Positions 46,285-54,902 of a stretch of DNA of 64,000 nt are shown piece after piece. Position 1 is the stretch's first letter. Each line of letters begins with the position of its first letter. This stretch comes from Aquibium sp. A9E412 (GTDB lineage Bacteria; Pseudomonadota; Alphaproteobacteria; Rhizobiales; Rhizobiaceae), in NCBI RefSeq assembly GCF_030398335.1, contig NZ_JAOAOP010000007.1:1-64000 (forward strand), written 5' to 3'. The notes below the pieces were generated by a model that ran no database searches, was not told where the DNA came from, and was given only the letters and a program-made list of their open reading frames with translations. The translations under genes were made by a program, and so were the position numbers.

Positions 46285-47909
46285 GGCGCGAAGACCCGGC
46301 CGCCGAGCACCGTGCCGCGCACGCCGATGTCCTTGAGCGCGTCGACGGCGACGGCGGTCGGATCGTCGTCGAGCACGGCGAAGTCGGCCCGCTTGCCGGT
46401 CTCGATCGAGCCGATCTCGTGGTCGAGCTTCAGCGTGTAGGCGGCGCCCAGCGTGATGGCGTGCAGCGCCTCATCGACCGTGATGCGCTGCGCGGCGCCG
46501 AGCACGCGGCCCTGCGGCGTCCTGCGCGTCGCCGCGCACCAGGCGGTGAACAGCGGCGCCATCGGCGTCACCGGCGCGTCGGAGTGGATGGCCAGCGGCA
46601 CGCCGTGGTCGAGCGCCGTGCGCGCGGCATCGATGCGTCCGGCGCGGTCGGGCCCGAGCGTGCGCTCGACGTGCTGGTCGCCGAAATACCACACATGGTT
46701 GGCGAACAGGTTGACGCACAGGCCGAGCGCCGCCATGCGGCGGAACTGCGCCGCATCGGCCATCTGGCAGTGCTGCAGCGTGTGCCGGTGGTCGCCGCCG
46801 GGATGCGCGGCGAGCGCCTTTTCCAGCGCCGCGATCGCCACCTCGGACGCCTCGTCGCCATTGACGTGGATATGCATCTGCACGCCGGCCGCGTTGAGCC
46901 GCTCGACCATCGCCTCGAGTGCCGCCGGCGGCGTGTTCCAGATGCCGTTCTCGCTGCGCTCGAGATAGCCCGGCCATTTGAGCCGTGCGGTGAAGCCCTG
47001 GATCGAGCCGTCGGTCATCAGCTTGACGGCGCCGAGCCGCAGCCGGTCGCCGCTGCGCGCCCGCAGCGCCAGCGCCCGCTCGGCGACGCGCTCGGGCGTG
47101 TCGCTCATGCCGTTCAAGGCCGGCACGATGCGCAGCGGGAAGTCGGCCTCGCCGGTCAGCGCGAGCAGCGTCTCCACGTCGTCGTCGGGCAGCTCGGCCA
47201 TCAGGTCGGCCGAGGTCGTCACGCCGACGCGCTGCGCGGTGCGGGCGAAGGCGCGGACGCTGTCGGGCTGGCGCGACAGCGCGCGGAAGTCGATGCCGAG
47301 CCGCCTGAGCAGCGGGAACATCGCGGCCATCTCCTGCAGCTCGCCGGTCGGCGTGCCGTCGGCGCCCTTGAAGACGCCCTCCACCGCGGTGTCGCGGTCG
47401 TAGCCGACCAGCGCCAGCGCGGCGGAGTTGACCGTCATCAGGTGGAAGTTGGAATGCATGACGACGATCGGCCGCACGGTCGACACCGCGTCGAGATGGC
47501 GGCGGTTGAGCCGCTCGGTCGGCAGGAAGATCGGGTCGAAGCCCCAGGCGACGAGCGCCGCGCCGTCCGCGAGCCGCGCTTCCGCCTCGCACAGCCCGTC
47601 GATCACCGCCTCGATGGAAGTCAGCCCCGGCCACAGCACGCCGTCGGGGTCGTGCCGGTCCTGGTAGCCGGCATAGACGTACTGCCACATGGCGCCGGCC
47701 ATCATGTGCGCATGGCCCTCCACGAAGCCCGGCATCAGCACCGCGTCGGCGAAGCGCGCGTCGTCGCGCGCCGCGCCCCACGGAGCGGCGACGTCCGCCC
47801 CGCCGACGGCGAGGATGCGCCCGTCGCGCACCGCGACATGCGTCGCCGCCGGGCGGTTGACGTCCATGGTGATGATCTTGCGCGCCCGGTAGACGACGGT
47901 CTCGCTCAT
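46281..47909 (-). CDS. Amidohydrolase-superfamily metal-dependent hydrolase (YtcJ-like)
   Basis: The 542-residue protein belongs to the Amidohydro_3/YtcJ group: composite beta-sandwich, metal HxH in VEGHAHMMAG, HIHVNGDEASEVAI, the later His in HTLQHCQMAD, and the Asp in AIHSDAPVTPM. Substrate unknown; family members hydrolyse N-substituted amides or formamides. Start ATG 47909 after GGGGGGAG. It is co-transcribed with the CobW GTPase and divergent from a LysR gene. Confidence 0.85.
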   Translation of the reverse strand: MSETVVYRARKIITMDVNRPAATHVAVRDGRILAVGGADVAAPWGAARDDARFADAVLMPGFVEGHAHMMAGAMWQYVYAGYQDRHDPDGVLWPGLTSIEAVIDGLCEAEARLADGAALVAWGFDPIFLPTERLNRRHLDAVSTVRPIVVMHSNFHLMTVNSAALALVGYDRDTAVEGVFKGADGTPTGELQEMAAMFPLLRRLGIDFRALSRQPDSVRAFARTAQRVGVTTSADLMAELPDDDVETLLALTGEADFPLRIVPALNGMSDTPERVAERALALRARSGDRLRLGAVKLMTDGSIQGFTARLKWPGYLERSENGIWNTPPAALEAMVERLNAAGVQMHIHVNGDEASEVAIAALEKALAAHPGGDHRHTLQHCQMADAAQFRRMAALGLCVNLFANHVWYFGDQHVERTLGPDRAGRIDAARTALDHGVPLAIHSDAPVTPMAPLFTAWCAATRRTPQGRVLGAAQRITVDEALHAITLGAAYTLKLDHEIGSIETGKRADFAVLDDDPTAVAVDALKDIGVRGTVLGGRVFAP

Positions 47910-47966
47910 GCCTCCCCCCTTCGCTGACTTGACAAAGCCAGGCTAGCGTGGGGCTACTTGCGTCGA

Positions 47967-47979
47967 AAAATGGAATTTT
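47967..47979. promoter_or_regulatory. AT-rich inverted repeat in the amidohydrolase/lysR divergent gap
   Basis: AAAAT-GGA-ATTTT lies in the 114-bp gap between the amidohydrolase start (47909) and lysR (48024). It could be part of a LysR site. Weak evidence. Confidence 0.35.
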
Positions 47980-48023
47980 GGCGGCTGAAACAGCTATTTT
48001 CCTGCGCAAGGAGGGTGCGGCCC

Positions 48024-48965
48024 GTGCGGTTCACGTTGAAGCAGCTGCGCTATGTCGACGCCGCCGGCCGCACCGGCTCGATCGCCAATGCGGCGGGCGA
48101 GCTGTCGATCTCGCAATCCTCGGTGACCGCGGCGATCGACGCGCTGGAGAACGAGCTCGGTTTCGACATCTTCGTGCGCACCCCGGCCAAGGGCATCGTG
48201 ACGACGCCCGTCGGCCGCGAGGCGCTCGAGCATGTGCGCGGCTTCCTGGAGCAGGCGCGCCACCTGGAGAGCGACCTGCGCTCGATCAAGGGCGATCCGC
48301 GCGGCAAGCTGCACATCGGCTGCTACGTCACCACCGCACCGCACGTGCTGCCGCTGATGCTGCGCAGCTTCGCGCGCGACTATCCGGGCGTCAGCATCGA
48401 CATCCTCGAGGGCGACCTGATGACGGTCAGCGACTCGCTGCTTTCCGGCAAGGTGGACGTGGCGGCGACCTATTTCGGCATCGTCGGCGACCACAAGAAG
48501 ACGTTTCCCTGCGACGTCGCCTTCACGCGGCTGTTCACGGCCCGGCCGCACGCCGTGCTCAGCGCCGACGACCCGCTGGCCGCGCGCCGGCGCGTCACGC
48601 TGGCCGAGCTCGCCGAGCGGCCGATGGTGCTGCTCGACCTGCCCTTCACCACCGACTACTTCCTCGGCCTGTTCCGCGCCCACGGGCTGGAGCCGCGCAT
48701 CGCCCACTCGACACGCTCGTCGGAGATCGTGCGCGCGCTGGTGGCCGGCGGCTTCGGCTTCTCGATCCTCAACATCCGCGCGCTCGACCGCGAGGCGGGC
48801 TCGGGCTTCGTCTCGCGCCCCATCGCCGACAATGTCGGCAATCCCGACTACGGCCTCGTCACCCTCAAGGGCGTGCGCCAGCCGCGCATCGTGCGCGCCT
48901 TCCTCGACCACTGCCGGCGGCTCAAGGACGACGACGTCTTCGCGCCGCTGGTGCTGCCGGTCTGA
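48024..48965 (+). CDS. LysR-family regulator, probably of the amidohydrolase-cobW pair
   Basis: The 313-residue protein has an N-terminal winged helix (FTLKQLRYVDAAGRTGSIANAAGELSISQSSVTAAIDALE) and a LysR effector domain (GKLHIGCYVTTAPHVLPLMLRSFARDYP). The GTG at 48024 is preceded by AAGGAGG; the TTG-initiated frame from 47958 would include the operator-like repeat and is rejected. It may regulate the divergent amidohydrolase pair and possibly the downstream ABC operon; no direct evidence. Confidence 0.85.
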   Translation: MRFTLKQLRYVDAAGRTGSIANAAGELSISQSSVTAAIDALENELGFDIFVRTPAKGIVTTPVGREALEHVRGFLEQARHLESDLRSIKGDPRGKLHIGCYVTTAPHVLPLMLRSFARDYPGVSIDILEGDLMTVSDSLLSGKVDVAATYFGIVGDHKKTFPCDVAFTRLFTARPHAVLSADDPLAARRRVTLAELAERPMVLLDLPFTTDYFLGLFRAHGLEPRIAHSTRSSEIVRALVAGGFGFSILNIRALDREAGSGFVSRPIADNVGNPDYGLVTLKGVRQPRIVRAFLDHCRRLKDDDVFAPLVLPV

Positions 48966-49113
48966 CGGCCGGGCGGCCTCGCCCGTCCTCGCGAAGGTCG
49001 TTCGAGATCGGGAGCATGACCCACGATCGCGTGGCCGGGCGGGCCCGCGTTCCGGCGCCGGCGCGCGCGGGCGGCAGAGCGCTCACACTATTTTTCTGAG
49101 CTTTTTCGCTCAT

Positions 49114-49125
49114 AAAACATGTTTT
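49114..49125. promoter_or_regulatory. 12-bp palindrome AAAACATGTTTT upstream of the ABC operon
   Basis: A perfect palindrome in an AT-rich stretch (49087-49160), 90 bp before the ABC binding-protein start at 49215. The 4-bp hairpin GAGC-TTTTTC-GCTC at 49098-49111 precedes it. Possible operator. Confidence 0.42.
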
Positions 49126-49214
49126 TGCGATGTTTGGCCTTCCGATACATTGCCAGGCGGCAAACAAGACAAGAATGCCGGGAACCTGCACTTCGAACAA
49201 TGGGATGGTCGACC

Positions 49215-50822
49215 ATGCACCTCACCAGACGTCTGCTTCTCGGCTCGGTCCTGTCGGCCGCCGCCTCGCTCGGTGGCCTGCCGCTCGTCTCCGCTCCGGC
49301 TGACGCCGAGGAGATCACGCCCGGCGGATCGGTGGTCATCACCTCGACGCAGGCGCCGCGCCACCTCAACCCGGCCGTGCAGTCGGGCATCGCCACGGCC
49401 GTGCCCGGCACGCAGATCTTCGCCTCGCTCCTGAAATACGACGACAACTGGCAGCCGCAGCCCTATCTGGCCGAAAGCTGGGAGACCTCCGACGACGGGC
49501 TGTCGGTGACGGTGCGCCTGGTCGAGGGCGCGACCTTCCACGACGGCGAGCCGGTCACCTCCGAGGACGTGCGCTTCTCCATCGAGACGGTGCGCGACAA
49601 CCACCCCTTCGAGACCATGTTCGCGCCGGTCTCCGCCGTCGAGACGCCGGACGAGCGGACCGCGGTGATCCGCCTGTCGCAGCCGCATCCCGCGCTGCTT
49701 CTGGCCATGTCGTCGGCGCTGCTGCCGATCATTCCCGAGCACGTCTATGGCGACGGCCAGGACATCCAGTCGCATCCGGCCAACTCCGCGCCGATCGGCT
49801 CCGGCCCGTTCCGCCTGGCCGATTTCGAGCCCGGCCGGCAGATCACGCTCGAGCGCTACGACGACTTCTTCATCGACGGCCGGCCCTATCTCGACCGCAT
49901 CGTCATCCGCATCGTGCCCGACCCCAGCGCCATGGTGCTGGCGCTCGAGGCCGGCGAGGCCGACATCCTGCCCTTCCTGACCAGCTCGCAGAACATCCGC
50001 CGGCTGCAGGAGAACGAGAAGTTCGCCGTGACGGACAAGGGCTACGAGGGCATCGGTGCGCTCAACTGGCTCGCCTTCAACACCGGCGAGCCGCCGCTCG
50101 ACGACGTGCGCGTGCGCCAGGCGATCGCCTACGCCGTCGACCGCGACTTCATCGTCAACGCGCTGCATCGCGGCGTGTCGAAGGCGCAGCGCGGCCCGAT
50201 CATCGAGTCGAGCCCGTTCTTCAACCCCGGCATCCCGGCCTATGACGTCGACCTCGACAAGGCGCGCGCGCTGCTCGACGAGGCGGGCCATCCGGAGGGC
50301 GCCGACGGCACCCGCTTCAGCCTGACCGTCGACTACATCCCCGGCAGCGGCGAGCAGCAGAAGAACATCGCCGAGTATCTGCGCTCGCAGCTTCCCAAGG
50401 TGGGCATCGGCATCGAGGTGCGCGCCTCGCCCGACTTCCCCACCTGGGCGCAGCGCGTGTCGACCTACGACTTCGACCTCACCCTCGACAGCGTGTTCAA
50501 CTGGGGCGACCCGGTGATCGGCGTGCACCGCACCTACCTGTCCTCGAACATCCGCGAGGGCGTCATCTGGTCGAACACCCAGCAATACGCCAACCAGACG
50601 GTGGACGACATCCTGGCGCGCGCCGCGCTCGAGCAGGACCCGGAGAAGCGCAAGGCGCTCTACGACGAGTTCCAGATGATCGTGGCCGAGGAGCTGCCGC
50701 TCTACCCGATCAACGTGATCCCCTATCACACCGCCTACGACACGCGGCTCGGCAACATGCCGGACAGCATCTGGGGCGTCATCCAGTCGATGGACGAGCT
50801 CTACTGGAAGGAAGCGCCCTGA
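49215..50822 (+). CDS. ABC transporter periplasmic solute-binding protein (family 5, dipeptide/opine type)
   Basis: The 535-residue SBP_bac_5 protein has a twin-arginine-like signal (MHLTRRLLLGSVLSAAASLGG, cut near APADA). It also has LAESWETSDDGLSVTVRLVEGATFHDGEPVTSEDVRFSIE, SGPFRLADFEPGRQITLERYDDFF, and the DVRVRQAIAYAVDRDFIV motif typical of the family. Substrate could be peptides, opines, nickel or other amides. The ATG at 49215 or the one at 49200 could serve. First gene of a five-gene operon. Confidence 0.9.
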   Translation: MHLTRRLLLGSVLSAAASLGGLPLVSAPADAEEITPGGSVVITSTQAPRHLNPAVQSGIATAVPGTQIFASLLKYDDNWQPQPYLAESWETSDDGLSVTVRLVEGATFHDGEPVTSEDVRFSIETVRDNHPFETMFAPVSAVETPDERTAVIRLSQPHPALLLAMSSALLPIIPEHVYGDGQDIQSHPANSAPIGSGPFRLADFEPGRQITLERYDDFFIDGRPYLDRIVIRIVPDPSAMVLALEAGEADILPFLTSSQNIRRLQENEKFAVTDKGYEGIGALNWLAFNTGEPPLDDVRVRQAIAYAVDRDFIVNALHRGVSKAQRGPIIESSPFFNPGIPAYDVDLDKARALLDEAGHPEGADGTRFSLTVDYIPGSGEQQKNIAEYLRSQLPKVGIGIEVRASPDFPTWAQRVSTYDFDLTLDSVFNWGDPVIGVHRTYLSSNIREGVIWSNTQQYANQTVDDILARAALEQDPEKRKALYDEFQMIVAEELPLYPINVIPYHTAYDTRLGNMPDSIWGVIQSMDELYWKEAP

Positions 50823-50910
50823 GCGGCCGGACGATGACGGCCGCGCCGCCCGGGCGGCGGCCGTCACGCGCCGCCGCGCGCCCGCCAGCCGACCGCCAGA
50901 CGAGGCCGCC

Positions 50911-51888
50911 GTGCTGTTTGTCCTGAAGCGTCTCCTGTTCGGCCTGGCGCTGCTCGTCGGCGTCGTGGTGCTCAACTTCCTGCTCATTCGCCTGGCGCCG
51001 GGCGACGCCGCGGCGGTGATCGCCGGCGAGATGGGCGGCGCCAGCGAGGAGATCCTCGCCCGCATCCGCAGCGAGTACGGCCTCGACAAGCCGATCCTGG
51101 TGCAGCTCGGCATCTATCTGGCCGACGTGCTGCGCGGCGACCTCGGCCAGTCCTACTACTTCAACCAGCCGGTCACGGCGCTGATCGCCGCGCGCATCGG
51201 CCCGACCATCCTGCTGGTGCTGACCGCGCAGCTCTTCGCCATCGGCCTCGGCGTCTTCATGGGCGTGCTGGCGGCGCGCCGGCCGCAGGGCTGGCTGTCG
51301 GCCACCGTGGCGGTGCTGTCGACGGTCGGCTACGCTGCGCCGGTGTTCTGGACCGGCATCATGCTGACCATCCTGTTCGCCTCGATGCTGCCGCTGTTTC
51401 CCGTCGAGGGCATGGTCAGCGCCCGCTTCGACGGCAACGCGTTCGACTACGCGCTCGACGTCGCCCATCACCTGGTGCTGCCGGCGCTCACGCTCGGCAT
51501 CATCTTCCTGGCGCAGTATGCGCGGCTGTCGCGCGCCGCGATGATCGAGGTGCTGGGCGCCGACTATGTGCGCACCGCGCGCGCCAAGGGCGTGCGCGAG
51601 CGCAGCGTGGTCTTCAAGCACGCCCTGCGCAACGCCGTCCTGCCGATCCTGACAGTGGCCGGCCTGCAGTTCGGCAACCTGATCTCGGGCGCGCTTCTGG
51701 TCGAGACGGTGTTCAACTGGCCGGGCATGGGGCGGCTCGCCTTCGAATCGATCCTGCGGCGCGACTATCCGCTGCTGCTCGGCGTGCTGTTCTTCTCCGC
51801 CCTGATGGTGATCGTCGCCAACCTGCTGACCGACCTGTCCTATCGGCTCGCCGATCCGCGCATCGACCAGGAGGGCCGCCGCGCATGA
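50911..51888 (+). CDS. ABC transporter permease (DppB-like)
   Basis: The 325-residue, ~6-TM permease has the N-terminal KRLLFGLALLVGVVVLNFLLIRLAPGD start and the EAA loop YVRTARAKGVRERSVVFKHALRNAVLPILT. It starts at the GTG at 50911, 88 bp after the binding protein, and overlaps the next permease by ATGA. Confidence 0.92.
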   Translation: MLFVLKRLLFGLALLVGVVVLNFLLIRLAPGDAAAVIAGEMGGASEEILARIRSEYGLDKPILVQLGIYLADVLRGDLGQSYYFNQPVTALIAARIGPTILLVLTAQLFAIGLGVFMGVLAARRPQGWLSATVAVLSTVGYAAPVFWTGIMLTILFASMLPLFPVEGMVSARFDGNAFDYALDVAHHLVLPALTLGIIFLAQYARLSRAAMIEVLGADYVRTARAKGVRERSVVFKHALRNAVLPILTVAGLQFGNLISGALLVETVFNWPGMGRLAFESILRRDYPLLLGVLFFSALMVIVANLLTDLSYRLADPRIDQEGRRA

Positions 51889-52772
51889 GCGCCGTGACCG
51901 AACGCCCGGCCGCCGCGCCGGCCCGTCCCGTCAGCCCGTTCGGCGAGGCCTGGCGCATGTTCCGCAGCAACCGGCCGGCGCTGTTCGGCCTGGTGCTGCT
52001 CGGAGCGATCGTCGCCGCGGTGGGCTACGGCACGCTCTTCCACCCGGCCGATCCCTACGAGATCGTCTGGGCGCCGCTCGCCGCCCCCGGCGAGGCCGAG
52101 GGCGTGCCGCTCGGCACCGACTATATCGGCCGCGACATCCTCGCCGGCCTGCTCAAGGGCGGCGGCCCGACGCTCGCCGTCGGCGCCGCGGCCGCGCTCA
52201 TCACGGTGGCCATCGGCATCACGGTCGGCGCCCTGGCCGGTTTCTTCGGCGGCTGGATCGACAACCTGCTGATGCGGCTGACCGAGTTCTTCCAGGTGCT
52301 GCCGGCGCTGCTGTTCGCCATGGTTCTGGTCACCCTGTTCTCGCCCAGCCTGACGACCATCGCGGTGGCGATCGGCGTCGTCTCCTGGCCGCAGACGGCG
52401 CGCCTGACGCGGGCGGAGTTCCTGCGCATCCGCGAGCTCGAATACGTCACCGCCGCGCGCGCGGTCGGCGCCCGCAACGGCCGCATCATCGGCCGCGTCA
52501 TCCTGCCCAACGCGCTGCCGCCGCTGATCGTCTCGGCGACGCTGACGGTCGGCGTGGCGATCCTGTTCGAGGCGGGACTGTCGTTTCTCGGCCTCGGCGA
52601 TCCCAACACCATGTCCTGGGGCCTGATGATCGGCGCCAACCGCGCCTACATCCTCGAGGCCTGGTGGCCGGTCACCTTTCCCGGCCTGGCGATCTTCCTC
52701 ACCGTGCTCGCCGTCAGCCTGGTCGGCGACGGCCTCAACGACGCCTTCAACCCGAAGCTGAGGCAGCGATGA
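51885..52772 (+). CDS. ABC transporter permease (DppC-like)
   Basis: The 295-residue permease has an N-terminal cytoplasmic stretch, GTDYIGRDILAGLLKGGGPTLAVG, and the EAA loop YVTAARAVGARNGRIIGRVILPNALPPLIV, followed by LFEAGLSFLGLGDPNTMSWGLMI. Overlaps both neighbours by ATGA. Confidence 0.93.
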   Translation: MSAVTERPAAAPARPVSPFGEAWRMFRSNRPALFGLVLLGAIVAAVGYGTLFHPADPYEIVWAPLAAPGEAEGVPLGTDYIGRDILAGLLKGGGPTLAVGAAAALITVAIGITVGALAGFFGGWIDNLLMRLTEFFQVLPALLFAMVLVTLFSPSLTTIAVAIGVVSWPQTARLTRAEFLRIRELEYVTAARAVGARNGRIIGRVILPNALPPLIVSATLTVGVAILFEAGLSFLGLGDPNTMSWGLMIGANRAYILEAWWPVTFPGLAIFLTVLAVSLVGDGLNDAFNPKLRQR

Positions 52773-53779
52773 GCGCGGTTTCGCCGGACGGCGCGACGCC
52801 GCTGCTCCAGGTCGAGGACCTGCACGTCGCCTTCGACACCCGCCAGGGCGCGGTGACCGCGCTCGACGGCGTCAGCTTCTCGCTTGCCGCCGGCGAGACG
52901 CTCGGCATCGTCGGCGAGTCGGGCTGCGGCAAGTCGATCACGGCGCTGGCGCTGATGGGGCTGATCCCCGCGCCGCCGGGACGGCTGACCGGCGGGCGGA
53001 TCGACTTTGCCGGCCGCGATATCGCGCGGCTTGCCGAATCCGAGCTGCGCCGGCTGCGCGGCCGCGACATCGCGATGATCTTCCAGGAACCGATGACGAG
53101 CCTCAACCCGGTGTTTCCCGTCGGCGCGCAGATCGCCGAGGCGATCCTGCTGCACCGCGAGATCGACCGCCAGGCGGCGCGCCGGGAGGCGGTGGCGCTG
53201 CTCAGGACCGTCGGCATTCCCGATGCCGAGCGGCGCGCGACGGCCTATCCGCACGAGCTGTCGGGCGGCATGCGCCAGCGCGTCATGATCGCCATGGCGA
53301 TCTCGTGCCGGCCCAAGGTGCTGATCGCCGACGAGCCGACGACGGCGCTCGACGTCACCGTGCAGGCGCAGATCTTCGAGCTGATGCGCCGCATCCAGGA
53401 CGAGTTCGGCGTGGCGCTGATGCTGATCACGCACGACATGGGCGCCATCGCCGAGATGGCCGACCGGGTGGCGGTGATGTATGCCGGGCGCATCGTCGAG
53501 CAGGGCCTGGCCGACGACGTGCTCGACCGGCCGCTGCATCCCTACACGCGCGGCCTGATCGACTGCATTCCCGTGCTCGGCAAGGCGGCGCCCGACGGCC
53601 GGCCGCCGGCGCTCAGCGAGATCCCCGGCGTCGTGCCGCCGCTGCACCTGATCGGCGACGGCTGCGCCTTCGCCGACCGCTGCTCCCTGGCCGAGCCGCG
53701 TTGCCGCCGCGAGCGGCCGCCGCTGACCGGCCGGCGGCACGGCGTCGCCTGCCACGTGACCGCGGCGCAGGCGACATGA
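52769..53779 (+). CDS. ABC transporter ATP-binding protein (DppD-like)
   Basis: The 336-residue ATPase has Walker A GESGCGKSITAL, Q-loop IFQEPMTSLNPV, signature LSGGMRQRVMIAMAI, Walker B VLIADEPTTALD, and the C-terminal oligopeptide-type domain with Cys residues (CAFADRCSLAEPRCRRERP). Start ATG 52769 overlaps the permease stop. Confidence 0.94.
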   Translation: MSAVSPDGATPLLQVEDLHVAFDTRQGAVTALDGVSFSLAAGETLGIVGESGCGKSITALALMGLIPAPPGRLTGGRIDFAGRDIARLAESELRRLRGRDIAMIFQEPMTSLNPVFPVGAQIAEAILLHREIDRQAARREAVALLRTVGIPDAERRATAYPHELSGGMRQRVMIAMAISCRPKVLIADEPTTALDVTVQAQIFELMRRIQDEFGVALMLITHDMGAIAEMADRVAVMYAGRIVEQGLADDVLDRPLHPYTRGLIDCIPVLGKAAPDGRPPALSEIPGVVPPLHLIGDGCAFADRCSLAEPRCRRERPPLTGRRHGVACHVTAAQAT

Positions 53780-54762
53780 GTGCGACCGTGCAGCCGATCC
53801 TCGACGTGCGCGACCTGGCGGTGCGCTTCGCGCTGCCGCGGCCGCGCCTGTTCGCGCCGCGGCCGCATCTGGAGGCGGTGCGCGGCGTCTCCTTCGCGCT
53901 GGCGCCGGGCCGCACGCTCGGCCTGGTCGGCGAATCGGGTTCCGGCAAGACGACGACGGCGATGGCCGCCATCCGCCTGACGCGCGCGGCCGGCGGCCGG
54001 GTGCTGTTCGACGGCACCGACCTGCTCACCCTGCCGCCCGAGGCGATGCGCCGGGCCCGCCGCCATCTGCAGATCGTCTTCCAGGATCCCTACTCCTCGC
54101 TCAACCCGCGCGAGCGGGTCGGCGCCATCGTGCGCGAGCCGCTCGACCTGATGGCGGTCGGCGCGGCCAGCCGCGAGCGCGACGAGCGGGTGCGCGAGCT
54201 GTTCCGCCTGGTGGGCCTGCGCGACGACCAGATGGCGCTGTTCCCGCACCAGTTTTCCGGCGGCCAGCGGCAGCGCGTGTCGATCGCCCGGGCGCTCGCC
54301 ACCCATCCGCGGCTGGTCGTGTGCGACGAGCCGGTGTCGGCGCTCGACGTGGCGATCCAGGCGCAGATCCTCAACCTGCTGCGCCGCCTGCAGGACGAGC
54401 TCGGCCTGTCCTACCTGTTCATCTCGCACGATCTCGGCGTCGTGCAGTTCCTGTGCGACGACATCGCGGTGATGTATCTCGGGCGGATCGTCGAGCATGC
54501 CGGCCGCGCGGCGCTGTTTCGCACGCCGCGCCATCCCTACACCGCCGCTCTGCTGGCCGCCGCGCCGTCGCTGGCGCGACGCAAGAGTGCCGGCTACCGG
54601 CGCGATGCGGTGGTGCGCGGCGACCCGCCGAGCCCGGTGGCGATCCCGCCCGGCTGCGCCTTCGCCGCGCGCTGCCCGCGCGCGGCGGCGCCTTGCCGCG
54701 ACACGGCACCGGAGCTGCGCCCGGTCGGCGACAGCCAGGTCGCCTGCCACTTTCCGCTATAG
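53776..54762 (+). CDS. ABC transporter ATP-binding protein (DppF-like)
   Basis: The 328-residue ATPase has Walker A GESGSGKTTTAM, IVFQDPYSSLNPRERV, signature FSGGQRQRVSIARAL, Walker B LVVCDEPVSALD, and a C-terminal CAFAARCPRAAAPCRDTAP element. Last gene of the operon, overlapping the previous gene by ATGA. The stop is TAG at 54760-54762, five bases before a repeat of family A. Confidence 0.94.
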   Translation: MSATVQPILDVRDLAVRFALPRPRLFAPRPHLEAVRGVSFALAPGRTLGLVGESGSGKTTTAMAAIRLTRAAGGRVLFDGTDLLTLPPEAMRRARRHLQIVFQDPYSSLNPRERVGAIVREPLDLMAVGAASRERDERVRELFRLVGLRDDQMALFPHQFSGGQRQRVSIARALATHPRLVVCDEPVSALDVAIQAQILNLLRRLQDELGLSYLFISHDLGVVQFLCDDIAVMYLGRIVEHAGRAALFRTPRHPYTAALLAAAPSLARRKSAGYRRDAVVRGDPPSPVAIPPGCAFAARCPRAAAPCRDTAPELRPVGDSQVACHFPL

Positions 54763-54766
54763 GGCC

Positions 54767-54864
54767 CATCTGCTTCTTCACGGAATCGCAGACCGGCTCC
54801 AACGTGTTGTCTTGCCGCGCTTGCGGACGGCGACCCGGTTTCCACCTCGCCCGGAAACGCTCTC
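54767..54864 (+). repeat. Dispersed intergenic repeat, family A (copy 3)
   Basis: Aligns with copies 1 and 2 along ~95 bp (CTTCACGGAATCGCAGACCGGCTC, GTTGTCTTGCCGCGCTTGCGGACGGCGA, CCGGTTTCCACCTCGCCCGGAAACGCTC). Lies between two convergent genes, the ABC operon and the agmatinase-family gene. Confidence 0.8.
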
Positions 54865-54902
54865 GCTTTTCTTCCGGCGCGCCGCGTCCCGCGCCCGCGG
54901 GG

